A DNA stretch of 64,000 nucleotides, taken from NCBI RefSeq assembly GCF_963974575.1, contig NZ_CAXBBQ010000013.1, positions 1 to 64,000 on the forward strand, given 5' to 3'. How positions within the stretch are numbered: position 1 is the first letter of the stretch; the number at the start of each line of letters is the position of its first letter. The position numbers were made by a program, and so were the translations under genes. Below are positions 41,987-50,238 of this stretch, piece after piece. This stretch comes from Sphingosinicella sp963974575 (GTDB lineage: Bacteria > Pseudomonadota > Alphaproteobacteria > Sphingomonadales > Sphingomonadaceae). Under the pieces are notes generated by a model. That model did no database searches. It had not been told where the DNA came from and was given only the letters and a program-made list of their open reading frames with translations.

Positions 41987-42882
41987 CAGAAATACCCCTC
42001 CTGCTTCTTCTTTTCCATCGAGGCGGCCTGATCGTGATCGATGGCCCTGCCCTGCCGCTCCGAGGTGGTGGTCAGCAGCATTTCCTGAATGATCTCCGGC
42101 AGCGTCGCCGCCGTGCTCTCGACAGCGCCCGTCAGCGGATAGCAGCCGAGCGTGCGGAAGCGGATCGAACGCATCTCCGGCGTCTCGCCGTCGAGCGGGA
42201 ACCGATCGTCATCCACCATCAGCAGCAGGCCGCCCCGCTTCACCGTGGGGCGCGGCGCCGAGAAATACAGCGGCACGATGGGGATGTTCTCGCGGTGGAT
42301 ATATTGCCAGATGTCGAGCTCGGTCCAGTTCGAGATCGGGAAGACGCGGATGCTCTCGCCCTTGTTCTTGCGGACGTTGAACAGGTTCCACAGCTCGGGG
42401 CGCTGATTCTTCGGGTCCCAGCGGTGCGTGGCGGTGCGGAAGCTCATGATCCGCTCCTTGGCGCGGCTCGCCTCCTCGTCACGGCGCGCGCCGCCGAAGG
42501 CCGCGTCGAAGCCATAGTGGTCGAGCGCCTGCTTCAGCCCTTCGGTCTTCCACATGTCGGTGTGCAGCGATCCGTGATCGAACGGATTGATGCCGCGCTC
42601 CTTCGCTTCCGGGTTGTGCCACACCAGAAGCTCCATGCCCGCGTCCGCCGCCGCCTTCTCGCGAAGGTCATACATGGCGCGGAACTTCCATGTCGTGTCG
42701 ACATGGAGCAGCGGGAATGGCGGCGGGGCCGGATAGAAGGCCTTTTTCGCCAGATGCAGCATCACGGCGGAATCCTTGCCGATGGAATAGAGCATCACCG
42801 GCTTCTCACACTCCGCGACAACCTCGCGGAAGATGTGAAGGCTCTCGGCTTCAAGGCGATCGAGATGGGTCAAGGGCTTCAT
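41986..42882 (-). CDS. cysD: Sulfate adenylyltransferase subunit 2
   Basis: Catalytic ATP sulfurylase subunit, 298 residues. YSIGKDSAVMLHLAKKAF near residue 33 is the PP-motif of the PAPS-reductase/adenylyltransferase fold. AFGGARRDEEASRAKERI and WTELDIWQYI are diagnostic. The C-terminal KKKQEGYF is typical of CysD. ATG 42882 (MKPLTHLDRLE) fits the family; an upstream GTG/ATG-free extension of 12 residues is not conserved. It is the first gene of cysD-cysNC, with an AT-rich 200-bp divergent control region upstream. Confidence 0.96.
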   Translation of the reverse strand: MKPLTHLDRLEAESLHIFREVVAECEKPVMLYSIGKDSAVMLHLAKKAFYPAPPPFPLLHVDTTWKFRAMYDLREKAAADAGMELLVWHNPEAKERGINPFDHGSLHTDMWKTEGLKQALDHYGFDAAFGGARRDEEASRAKERIMSFRTATHRWDPKNQRPELWNLFNVRKNKGESIRVFPISNWTELDIWQYIHRENIPIVPLYFSAPRPTVKRGGLLLMVDDDRFPLDGETPEMRSIRFRTLGCYPLTGAVESTAATLPEIIQEMLLTTTSERQGRAIDHDQAASMEKKKQEGYF

Positions 42883-42981
42883 GGGATGCTCTATGCGCGA
42901 ACAGACCTTACCAAACAAAATACAAAGTCTTGTGCACCGCCTAGCTGTGTTTTCCAGCCCGCTTTTTCAGCCCCGCCCCGT

Positions 42982-43036
42982 CTGTCACATAAATGTAATA
43001 ATTCATTTACGGGACTGTCATAAAACTGTAATGTTC
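42982..43036 (+). promoter_or_regulatory. Tandem Pho-box-like array
   Basis: CTGTCAT (43015-43021), AAAA, CTGTAAT (43026-43032) is an almost exact Pho box (CTGTCAT-N4-CTGTCAT). Upstream and 33 bp earlier is CTGTCAC (42982-42988), ATAA, ATGTAAT (42993-42999). All are in the same 11-bp register and in plus orientation, pointing to the small lipoprotein gene at 43086. No clear -10 hexamer follows. phoB and phoR are not in the window. Confidence 0.7.
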
Positions 43037-43085
43037 AAAAAAAGAGGGGTTCTGAGTCGAGGACCAGTACCGAGGGAGTGTCGCC

Positions 43086-43451
43086 ATGAAACTTATGCTT
43101 GCCGCCGCCACCGCCGCCGCCGCGCTCCTTGCCGGCTGCGCCACTTCGCCCACCCAGCAGGCCGAGATCGGCTATGCGCGGGGCTCGCTCGGCTATGCTG
43201 CGATGACAAAGGGCGACTGGCAGAAGGCTGAATCGCAGCTGATGCGCACGAATCAGGATGATCCCGCCCGCCTTCTCAACCTCGCGCAGGTCTACCGCGT
43301 GACTGAGCGCGATCTCGCCGCGCGCGACCTCTATGCGAAGGTGCTGGAGGAAGACGATATGCAGCTCGTACTTTCGGACGGCAGCGTCGTTTCGGCCCAT
43401 ACGGTCGCAAAATCCGCGCTGCAGACGACAGCGACCGCAGCGCGCAACTAA
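43086..43451 (+). CDS. Small TPR-like lipoprotein, putative Pho regulon member
   Basis: A 121-residue protein with a lipoprotein signal peptide ending LLAGC (Cys18). Serine/alanine are not aspartate at +2, so the outer membrane is its likely place. Residues ~30-100 contain TPR-like helices (LGYAAMTKGDWQKAESQLM and AARDLYAKVLEEDD). The C-terminal segment is Ala/Thr-rich. It has a GAGGGAG ribosome binding site and is preceded by two Pho-box-like repeats. I know no named homologue; phosphate-starvation expression is inferred. Confidence 0.8.
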   Translation: MKLMLAAATAAAALLAGCATSPTQQAEIGYARGSLGYAAMTKGDWQKAESQLMRTNQDDPARLLNLAQVYRVTERDLAARDLYAKVLEEDDMQLVLSDGSVVSAHTVAKSALQTTATAARN

Positions 43452-43457
43452 GCGCGA

Positions 43458-43922
43458 CTAACGGCAGCCGATCAGGCCAAACACCGGAAGCACGACCGAA
43501 CCGCGCGCTGACTGCAAGGTCAGCGTGCCTTCGGGAATGATGGCGCCCGCGAGCAGGCCTTCGCGCTGCTCCATACGGACATCGATGGCGACGCTGTGCT
43601 CAGCGCCTGCAAAGCGCTGCACCGGCGCATGGCGAACGATGGGGTCGCCTTCGGACGCGGTGCGGGCGAGCACGATGACCTTGCCGCCATCGACGATGCG
43701 GATCGTCGCCGGCTCATCCAGAACGAACGCGATGCGGCGCGCAGGCTCGGTGCGCTGCCACAGCGCCATGCCGCACTGGCCCTGCTGAAGATCCTGCTGC
43801 GGGAGCTCTGCAAGCGGGCGCTCGGCGGAAACACTGGTCGCCAGCGGACGCGGCGCCGGGCCGCCGGCCCCGCCACAGGATGCGGAGGCAAGCGCGCCGA
43901 ACAGAATCGCGGCACGCCTCAT
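43458..43922 (-). CDS. Exported protein ending the T2SS operon
   Basis: A 154-residue protein with a signal sequence and a possible, non-canonical lipobox (ASASC at residue 16). The rest is a single domain with four cysteines, including QGQCGMALW and the C-terminal GLIGCR. I do not recognise a family. Its start overlaps the gspN stop by 4 bases (ATGA), so it is the last gene of the type II secretion operon. A role as pilotin-like helper or T2SS accessory is possible from position only. Confidence 0.7.
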   Translation of the reverse strand: MRRAAILFGALASASCGGAGGPAPRPLATSVSAERPLAELPQQDLQQGQCGMALWQRTEPARRIAFVLDEPATIRIVDGGKVIVLARTASEGDPIVRHAPVQRFAGAEHSVAIDVRMEQREGLLAGAIIPEGTLTLQSARGSVVLPVFGLIGCR

Positions 43923-44626
43923 TGTAGGCGGCCCTCCCCGCGCAGCACGAGATTGCCGCCTTCGCGCACGAAGCCCGCGGCGAGAAGGCCCGCATCGGTA
44001 TCGGGTGCGCCAGACACCTTGATCTCGTAGGTGTAGGCGGCATCGCCCGCGACGTGGACGAAGAGGCTGGCATCACCCGCCGGGGTGCGCCCCGTGAGCG
44101 GCAGCAGCAAGCGCCCGCCCGCACAGGTCGCGGTGCCCGCGAGCGACATGCTGGACGTCTCCATGCGTACATCGGCGGAGACGGCGCCCGACGCCGTGCG
44201 GCAGGTCTTGTCCACGAAGGCGACGCTGAAATCCTGAAGCGAAAGCGTGGCGGCCACGCCCGGCACGAGCGGCGGCATCGGAATGGCAGCGGTGACACCC
44301 TCGGCGGCGAAGGCGCCGCGCGCAGCGACAAGCGCGCCCACGGGGGCGGGCCCTTCGGCTTCCGGCGCGAAACGGAAACGCGCCTCCCCGGTGAGAAGCG
44401 CGAGCGGCGACAGCGACAGGCGCAGATCACCAAGCGAGGCGCTGCCGAACCCCGCACCCGCAGCGTGCCCGGACCAGATCGATCCCGAAACGCTGCGCGC
44501 ATGGAAACCCTGCGCAGGAAGCGGCGACAACGACAGTGCGAACGCCAGCGGGAACAGGATCAGCAGGAACAGAACGAGCGCTGCCGCGAACACTGCGGCA
44601 AGCGCGCGGGCCGGAAGCACCGTCAT
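43919..44626 (-). CDS. gspN: Type II secretion protein N
   Basis: A 235-residue inner-membrane-anchored protein with one N-terminal transmembrane helix (about 8-32) and a large periplasmic domain. PAQGFHARSVSGSIWSGHAAG near residue 38 is the characteristic GspN segment (the SGSIWSG motif), and the beta-rich remainder fits the family. It is an accessory subunit found in only part of T2SS. It is coupled by ATGA overlaps to gspM upstream and the last gene downstream. Confidence 0.85.
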   Translation of the reverse strand: MTVLPARALAAVFAAALVLFLLILFPLAFALSLSPLPAQGFHARSVSGSIWSGHAAGAGFGSASLGDLRLSLSPLALLTGEARFRFAPEAEGPAPVGALVAARGAFAAEGVTAAIPMPPLVPGVAATLSLQDFSVAFVDKTCRTASGAVSADVRMETSSMSLAGTATCAGGRLLLPLTGRTPAGDASLFVHVAGDAAYTYEIKVSGAPDTDAGLLAAGFVREGGNLVLRGEGRLQ

Positions 44627-45099
44627 GCCGGACCGTCCGAGAAACCGATGTCGGTCGAAACGGTGGAATCGTCGTTGCGCTGCACGAGCACACGGTCCGC
44701 GACGACTCCTTCTTTTTCGAGCCCCGCGATCCAGCCGAACAGGAAGGTCGGCCTCACCGCCGCGATGCCAACGCGGACGCCGCCACCGTCTTCGGGCTGT
44801 GTCGACGTGAATTCGAGCCCCGCCGCGCTGGCCGAGGCGGCGACGATGTCGCGCACCGCGCGGCCGTCCTTGCCCGCTGCAGCCCCGCCCTCCGCAGCGA
44901 TCCCGGCGGCGGCGGCGCGCGCCGAAGGCATCTGCGCGGCGATGCGGTCGTGGCGTTCGGCGGCGCTCTCCCGGAAGGCGGCAAGTGGCCGCAGGATCAC
45001 GAGCCAGAACAGCATCACGAGCACGATAACGCCGAGGATGCCAAGCAGCCGCTGCTCGCGCGCGTAGCGACCGTTCCACCATGTTAACGCTGTTTGCAT
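44623..45099 (-). CDS. gspM: Type II secretion protein M
   Basis: A 158-residue GspM-type protein. A single transmembrane helix (about 19-40, LLGILGVIVLVMLFWLVILRP) follows a short cytoplasmic stretch with WWNGRYAREQR. A periplasmic coiled coil and a ferredoxin-like domain complete it. It stabilises GspL in the inner-membrane platform. The GTG at 45102 directly before ATG 45099 could also start; either overlaps the gspL stop. Confidence 0.87.
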   Translation of the reverse strand: MQTALTWWNGRYAREQRLLGILGVIVLVMLFWLVILRPLAAFRESAAERHDRIAAQMPSARAAAAGIAAEGGAAAGKDGRAVRDIVAASASAAGLEFTSTQPEDGGGVRVGIAAVRPTFLFGWIAGLEKEGVVADRVLVQRNDDSTVSTDIGFSDGPA

Positions 45100-46190
45100 C
45101 ACAGGCGCGTCACCTCAATATCGATGCGCTGGCCGTTGTCGCCGACGCGCGAGGCGCCCTCAACCAGGTTGAGCCCATCCGCCGCCATGCGCTGCTTCAC
45201 GGGTTCGACTGTGGCGCCCATAGGGGCGATCAGCGTCGCGCGCATCGCGCCCGTGGGTTCGTAGCGCAGAGATTCGAGCCGGATCGTGCCGCTCGCCTGC
45301 AGCGCGCCGAACAGCGACGCCGCCATGCCGGCGAAACCGCCGCTCGATGCCGATGCAGCATAGCGCTGTTGAAGCTGCAGGGCAGGATCCGTGATCGCCA
45401 CACCCGGCAGCGCTTTCGCGGCCAGCGTCTGCATTTCCGCCTCCAGCGCGTTCGCCGCGAAGTGGTGGCGGAGCGCGAGCGCGAGATCGGCGCCGAGCCA
45501 CGCCGCGACGATGCCCGCTGCAAGCAGGGCCATGCGCCGGATATCCGCACGGCCGAACGCGCGCGCGGAGGCCTTGCGGAATTCGCCCTGGCGAAGGTTG
45601 AGCGGCGCTTCAGGATAGGTGGGAAGATCGAGGATATCGCGCAGGATCGGCCGCAGCGGCCGGCCGCCGATCAGAATTTCCGCAAGTGCAGGCTCGGTTT
45701 CGAGCGCGAGATCGGGCGCGCGTACGAGCAACATGTCGCCCGAGCGGAGCGTGGAAACGGCGTCCTCGATCACAGGCAGCAGCAGCGGTGCGGGCACCAC
45801 CTCGTCAGGATCAAGGCCGTGGTGCGCGAGCGCGGCAAGCCAGCCTTCCATGATGCCTTTGTCTACGATGCCGATGAGGCGCCGGCCGGCAGCGTCCACG
45901 CCTTCCGCCGCCGCGACATGCTGATCGGCGATCGGCGCGGCAACGAAATCGGCAGCGAGGTGGCGCGCAGCGGCGGCGGCCTGCGCGGCGGATGCCGCGG
46001 CAAGCTCCACCCAGTGCAGCGACACGGCGTTGCCCGGCACGATCGCTGTGACGCGCGTGTCCGCGTCGATCTGCGCCTCGGCATCGTCGACGAGCAGCCC
46101 GGAGGCGAGCGTGCGTCCGTCCTCGCCCTGCGTGCGCCAGCGCAGGGCCGTCCCCGATGCGGGGAGCAGAACATAGAGGTGCCGGCTCAT
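45099..46190 (-). CDS. gspL: Type II secretion protein L
   Basis: A 363-residue GspL. The N-terminal ~200 residues form the cytoplasmic actin-like domain (YVLLPASGTALRWR; PGNAVSLHWVEL) that binds GspE. One transmembrane helix lies near residue 222-240 (ALLAAGIVAAWLGADLALAL), and a periplasmic ferredoxin-like domain pairs with GspM. It overlaps gspK by 4 bases upstream and gspM downstream. The assignment rests on gene order, domain layout and length. Confidence 0.88.
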   Translation of the reverse strand: MSRHLYVLLPASGTALRWRTQGEDGRTLASGLLVDDAEAQIDADTRVTAIVPGNAVSLHWVELAAASAAQAAAAARHLAADFVAAPIADQHVAAAEGVDAAGRRLIGIVDKGIMEGWLAALAHHGLDPDEVVPAPLLLPVIEDAVSTLRSGDMLLVRAPDLALETEPALAEILIGGRPLRPILRDILDLPTYPEAPLNLRQGEFRKASARAFGRADIRRMALLAAGIVAAWLGADLALALRHHFAANALEAEMQTLAAKALPGVAITDPALQLQQRYAASASSGGFAGMAASLFGALQASGTIRLESLRYEPTGAMRATLIAPMGATVEPVKQRMAADGLNLVEGASRVGDNGQRIDIEVTRL

Positions 46191-47164
46191 TCTTCGACCG
46201 TCCAGCGGCGCTCGACAACGCGCGTGCGATCGCGCGAGACATCGAGCAGCGCGGTTTCGGTGAGCGCAGTGCCCGCGATGTCCATATCGATCTCCAGCGC
46301 GAACCAGCGCGAGGTGAGCTTCACCTGTTCGAGCTCCTCGCTTGAGGGGTTCAGCGCCGCAAGCGGCTCCCAGAAATCGAGAACGTCTGTCCAGCCGCCC
46401 GCAGGACGGCCCGCCATCACCTGACGGGCCGCATCGGGCGTGAGCCGGCCAGGCAGGATCATCGTCAGAAGCGGCGCCTGGGCCGCTTCGAGCGTGTTGA
46501 CGTTGATCGGTGAAAGTTCAGTTGTCGGCAAGGCGCATACCCAAGGTCTCACGACTTCATAGATTTCCGGCGTGATCCCCGCAACCGCGCGCAGTTCGCT
46601 GACTTCGGCAAGCATCGTATTCCCCGTGCGATACGCGGGCGACAGGCGCGTGTAGGCTTCGTCCTCGCCGCCAAGCGGCAGCGGCGACGAATCCGCGTCG
46701 ATCCAGTCGGCGAGCGTGAACGCGGCGCGGCCTGCCTCTGCCTCGGAAATGCCGAGCGTCGTCATCAGCGCCCTGAACTGCGCGATGCCGCGCGGGCGGG
46801 CGCGCAGTGTCGTGGGTGAGCCGCCGTCCGCGACGCTGTTAAGATTGAAGCAGTTGCCGCCATCGGAGACGCGGGCGCGGATGGTTCCGGCCTTGTCGGG
46901 CGTCGGGAACGTGAATTCGCGGCCGCTCCAGCCCGCGGGAAGACGCTCGCCTGCCATGCCGACCAGCGCCGCGATGCGTTCGAGCGCCATCACCTCCGCG
47001 CCGAGCACGGTGTAGCGCGCCTGCATGGCGACGCGGCTGTTGCCCGCCATGCGCATCGAGCGATTGATGGTTTCAAGCGCGGTCGCGGTGAGCGCGCCCA
47101 TCACCGCCACGAGCATCAGCACGGTGAGCAGCGCCATGCCTTGCTCGCGCACACGCCGCTTCAC
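46187..47164 (-). CDS. gspK: Minor pseudopilin GspK
   Basis: A 325-residue minor pseudopilin that caps the T2SS pseudopilus. REQGMALLTVLMLVAVMGALT near residues 7-27 is the prepilin signal, cleaved after G9. The +5 residue is Thr rather than Glu, as usual for GspK. The large C-terminal alpha domain contains LADWIDADSSP and PINVNTLEAAQAPLLTMILPG, which are typical. The prepilin peptidase that would process it is gspO in this same cluster. Confidence 0.93.
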   Translation of the reverse strand: MKRRVREQGMALLTVLMLVAVMGALTATALETINRSMRMAGNSRVAMQARYTVLGAEVMALERIAALVGMAGERLPAGWSGREFTFPTPDKAGTIRARVSDGGNCFNLNSVADGGSPTTLRARPRGIAQFRALMTTLGISEAEAGRAAFTLADWIDADSSPLPLGGEDEAYTRLSPAYRTGNTMLAEVSELRAVAGITPEIYEVVRPWVCALPTTELSPINVNTLEAAQAPLLTMILPGRLTPDAARQVMAGRPAGGWTDVLDFWEPLAALNPSSEELEQVKLTSRWFALEIDMDIAGTALTETALLDVSRDRTRVVERRWTVEE

Positions 47165-47769
47165 AGCGGCACCTGCGTGAGGAAAAGCTGCCGCACGACG
47201 CCGAAGCGCGCCGTGGTCGCGTCAATGCGGACGGCAAGAGGCAGGATTGTCGGTTGCAGCGGATCCCACGCCGCGCGCCAGTCAGCGGTGGCGACAGCGC
47301 CCGGCGTCGGGTCCGGCGCGGCGCGGTAGGCGACATCGACAGCGCTCACACCCTTCGCCAGCACCGCAGGTTCGCCGAATGCCGCGCCGTCCACCATCGG
47401 CCGGGCGCGACGCACGATGGCATCGTTTTCCAGCCGGTATTCGACATATTGCAGCGACGCGCGCGGGGCGCCGCCGGGATTTTCCCAGCCGCGCCGCACG
47501 AATGCGAACAGACGCCCACTGCCGTCAGCGCCTTCGAACGCCGGTCGCACCTCCCCCGCCTCTCCGCGCGGCATACGCTCGGCGGCCTGCGCGAGATCGG
47601 CGCGCAGCGCGGCGCGCAGGCGCTGGAAATCCTGAACCGACGCGGACACGTCCGACAGGCGAAGCTGCGCGTCGGCGGAATTGCCGAGCACGACGACCGC
47701 CGCCGCCGCGAGCAGCGAGAACACGAAGAGCGCGACCAGCGTCTCGACAAGGGTGAAGCCGTTCCTCAC
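47161..47769 (-). CDS. gspJ: Minor pseudopilin GspJ
   Basis: A 202-residue pseudopilin. The leader is four residues (MRNG) followed by FTLVETLVALFVFSLLAAAA; E at +5 is present. A C-terminal beta domain follows, with DFQRLRAALRADLAQAAERMPR and YVEYRLENDAIVRRARP typical of GspJ. With GspI and GspK it forms the tip complex of the pseudopilus. Start and stop overlap gspI and gspK by 4 bases each. Confidence 0.92.
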   Translation of the reverse strand: MRNGFTLVETLVALFVFSLLAAAAVVVLGNSADAQLRLSDVSASVQDFQRLRAALRADLAQAAERMPRGEAGEVRPAFEGADGSGRLFAFVRRGWENPGGAPRASLQYVEYRLENDAIVRRARPMVDGAAFGEPAVLAKGVSAVDVAYRAAPDPTPGAVATADWRAAWDPLQPTILPLAVRIDATTARFGVVRQLFLTQVPL

Positions 47770-48131
47770 GGCGCGGCGACGCCCCGGAAGGCCGTGAGAT
47801 CGCCCGCAGCGCCACCGGGCCCGCGCACGCCAACCGAGATGCGAATGAGGCGCGGATTCTCGGTGCGCGCAACTTGCCGTGTCACGGTCCAGTTCACCCC
47901 GGCGTTCACCACCGTGCCGCTGGTTTCCCCGAGCGCGGGCGGCTCAGGCTGCGTGAGCGCATCGACGACAGCGTTCTCGGCGACGATATCGGCGAGGAGC
48001 ACATCCTCGACGCGGCCGGCCGTCAGCGCGTTCGCGGCGCCGAGGCGGATGAGCGCGAGCACGGCGAGGCCGAGCACAGCCATCGCGACCATGACCTCGA
48101 TCAGCGTGAAGCCCTGCTCACGCGCCCGCAT
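47766..48131 (-). CDS. gspI: Minor pseudopilin GspI
   Basis: A 121-residue pseudopilin with leader MRAREQG and mature start FTLIEVMVAMAVLGLAVLAL, Glu at +5. GspI nucleates the GspI-J-K tip. The remaining ~95 residues fit the short GspI globular domain. It overlaps the upstream gspH end by 14 bp and gspJ by 4 bp. Confidence 0.92.
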   Translation of the reverse strand: MRAREQGFTLIEVMVAMAVLGLAVLALIRLGAANALTAGRVEDVLLADIVAENAVVDALTQPEPPALGETSGTVVNAGVNWTVTRQVARTENPRLIRISVGVRGPGGAAGDLTAFRGVAAP

Positions 48132-48588
48132 CGACCCTCACCTCGCCCGATCCGAGCACGCGCACCACGGTGCGGCGATCGTCGTTCATCAGCGTCAGCG
48201 ACTGTGCCTCGCTCATGCCGACGCTGTCGAAACTCACGCGAAGCTCGCCGTTTTCGGGAAGCGCAGGCGTTGTGCCGCCGCGCCATGCCGCCTCAGCGAG
48301 CGGTTCGTCGTCGAGCGGCTTCCACGTCTTGCCCTGCCGCTCGACGAAGCGGTAACCGCGCGCGTTGAGGATCGCAGAGGTCTCACGGTTCGCCAGAATG
48401 GCGTGATCGCGCGCCGCGAGAAGGCGGGCAGCAAGCCGCTCGCTCTCACGCGCCAGTGTCGATTCCGATGACGGCAGGTTCACCACCACGACCGCCGTCA
48501 TCAGGCCGACGATCGCCAGCACCACCATCATCTCGACAAGGGTGAAGCCGCGCTCCGTGCTAATTCTGCCAGTTGCCGAGATCGGCAT
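48118..48588 (-). CDS. gspH: Minor pseudopilin GspH
   Basis: A 156-residue pseudopilin: leader of about 14 residues ending RG, then FTLVEMMVVLAIVGLMTAVVV with Glu at +5. GspH links the tip complex to the GspG fibre. The globular domain contains RLAARLLAARDHAILANRETS and GELRVSFDSVGM. The start lies 29 bp inside the gspG gene, preceded by AAGGGGA, so translation is coupled. Confidence 0.92.
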   Translation of the reverse strand: MPISATGRISTERGFTLVEMMVVLAIVGLMTAVVVVNLPSSESTLARESERLAARLLAARDHAILANRETSAILNARGYRFVERQGKTWKPLDDEPLAEAAWRGGTTPALPENGELRVSFDSVGMSEAQSLTLMNDDRRTVVRVLGSGEVRVDAGA

Positions 48589-49015
48589 CGTCCCCTTCCC
48601 CGCCCGGCTTGCCGTCGGCGCCGAACGAAAAGATGTCGAAGCGGCCGTGGGTGCCGGGAAACGCGTACTGGTAAGGATTACCCCACGGGTCTGCCGGAAG
48701 CCGCTGAAGGTAACCGCCGCTGCGATAACGATCCGGCCGCGCCAGTGTCGCGGGGGGCGAGGTCAGCGCCTGCAAACCGTCCTCGGTGCGCGGGTAGGTC
48801 ATGTTGTCGATGCGGTACATTTCCATCGCCTGGCCGATGAGCGCGATGTCGGCGCGCGCCTTCTCCACCATCGCGCGGTCCTGGCTCGGCAGCACGTTGA
48901 TGACGACGAACGTGGTGAGGAGACCGATGATGGCGAGCACGACCATCAGCTCCACGAGCGTGAATCCGTCTTCGCGTTTCTTTTTCTTTTCGGGCGTCTG
49001 CACGGGGAACCTCAC
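48560..49015 (-). CDS. gspG: Major pseudopilin GspG
   Basis: Main subunit of the pseudopilus piston, 151 residues. The basic leader (KKKKRED) ends at G17, and FTLVELMVVLAIIGLLTTFVV follows with E22 at +5. The calcium-binding C-terminal loop DPWGNPYQYAFPG, DIFSFGADGKPGGEGDDADLGNW is strongly conserved. The GTG start overlaps the gspF stop (GTGA). Confidence 0.97.
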   Translation of the reverse strand: MRFPVQTPEKKKKREDGFTLVELMVVLAIIGLLTTFVVINVLPSQDRAMVEKARADIALIGQAMEMYRIDNMTYPRTEDGLQALTSPPATLARPDRYRSGGYLQRLPADPWGNPYQYAFPGTHGRFDIFSFGADGKPGGEGDDADLGNWQN

Positions 49016-50238
49016 TTGATGGCAATTGTGTCGAGCTGCAGGATCGGCAGCAGGATGGATAGCACGATTGTCGCGATCACGCCGCCCATGATGACGATGA
49101 TGAGCGGTTCGAGCAGGCTGAGCGCACTTTTCGTGAAGGCATCGAACTCGCGCTCCATGTAGTCGGCGGCACGGCCGAGCATCTGCGCGAGCTTCCCGCT
49201 CGATTCGCCCGACGCGGTCATGTGGACGAGAAGCGGCGGGAAGATGCCGGTGCGGCGCATCGAACCCGACAGGCTGCCGCCCTCACGGATCGATTCGACC
49301 ATGTCCTCGGTCGCGCCGCGCAGCACGCGGTTGCGGATGGTGCGCGAGGTGACGGCAAGGCCATCAAGCAGCGGCATACCGTTGTCGACCATCGTGGAAA
49401 GCGTGCGCGCAAGCCGCGCGGCATGAAGATCGCGAAGCAGGCGGCCGATCAGGGGAATGCCGAGCAGCCGGCGATCGACCTTCAGATGGAAATCCTCGCG
49501 CTGCATCATGCGCCCGAAGACAACGACGCCAATGCCGAGGAGCACCAGCACGATGAGGCCATAGCTCGTCAAGAATTCGGAAATGCCGATCACGATGCGG
49601 GTGAGCAGCGGCAGTTCCTGCCCCATGTCGTTGAACTGTTCGACGACCTTCGGGATTACATAGGTCATCATGCCGATGACGATGAGGAGCGCGACGAACG
49701 CGAGCATCGCCGGATACGCGAGCGCGGTGAGGATCTTGCCGCGCACCTCGGCCTGGCGTTCCTGGAGGTCCGCGAGGCGTTCGAGGATTTCGGTCATGCC
49801 GCCCGAGCCTTCGCCCGCCGCGACCATCGCACGGTAGAGCGGCGGAAAACTCGCGGATTCGAGCGCCATCGCGTCGGCGAGACGGCGGCCTTCGACGACA
49901 CCGCCGTGGACGCGCCAGACCACATCGGCGACCTTTTTCTGTTCCGCCTGCATGGCGATCGAACGGAGCGACTCTTCAAGCGGAGACACCGAAATGAGCG
50001 TCGCGAGCTGGCGCGTGAACAGCGTGAGCGCCTTGGTGGAGAGCTTGCGGCGACCCAAACCGGCGCTGAGCGTGGGCGACGAAGCGGCGCGCGCCTCCGT
50101 AGCGGTGGCGCCGAGACGGACGGGAAACAGCTTGCGGCGTTCGAGAAGCGCGCGCGCGTCTGCATCGCTCGCGGCGGTCAGCTTACCCGTGCGCTCGCGG
50201 CCCGCGGTGTCGAGCGCGAGATACTCAAAGGTCGGCAT
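49012..50238 (-). CDS. gspF: Type II secretion inner-membrane platform protein GspF
   Basis: A 408-residue polytopic protein with the two GspF cytoplasmic domains (LFTRQLATLISVSPLEESL near residue 72; ARLARTLSTMVDNGMPLLDGL near 270). Three transmembrane helices lie near 170-190, 220-245 and 375-400. It is the rotor or scaffold that GspE acts on. ATG 50238 (MPTFEYLALD) is chosen since it gives the normal N terminus; it overlaps gspE by 14 bp. Confidence 0.95.
   Translation of the reverse strand: MPTFEYLALDTAGRERTGKLTAASDADARALLERRKLFPVRLGATATEARAASSPTLSAGLGRRKLSTKALTLFTRQLATLISVSPLEESLRSIAMQAEQKKVADVVWRVHGGVVEGRRLADAMALESASFPPLYRAMVAAGEGSGGMTEILERLADLQERQAEVRGKILTALAYPAMLAFVALLIVIGMMTYVIPKVVEQFNDMGQELPLLTRIVIGISEFLTSYGLIVLVLLGIGVVVFGRMMQREDFHLKVDRRLLGIPLIGRLLRDLHAARLARTLSTMVDNGMPLLDGLAVTSRTIRNRVLRGATEDMVESIREGGSLSGSMRRTGIFPPLLVHMTASGESSGKLAQMLGRAADYMEREFDAFTKSALSLLEPLIIVIMGGVIATIVLSILLPILQLDTIAIK

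Noticed and set aside
40469..42031. Plus-strand frame of 520 codons over cysNC
   Set aside because: It is a mirror of a well-conserved enzyme and shows no motif of its own.
42883..42980. A gene or tRNA in the cysD upstream gap
   Set aside because: No cloverleaf or open frame is supported; the sequence looks like a divergent control region.
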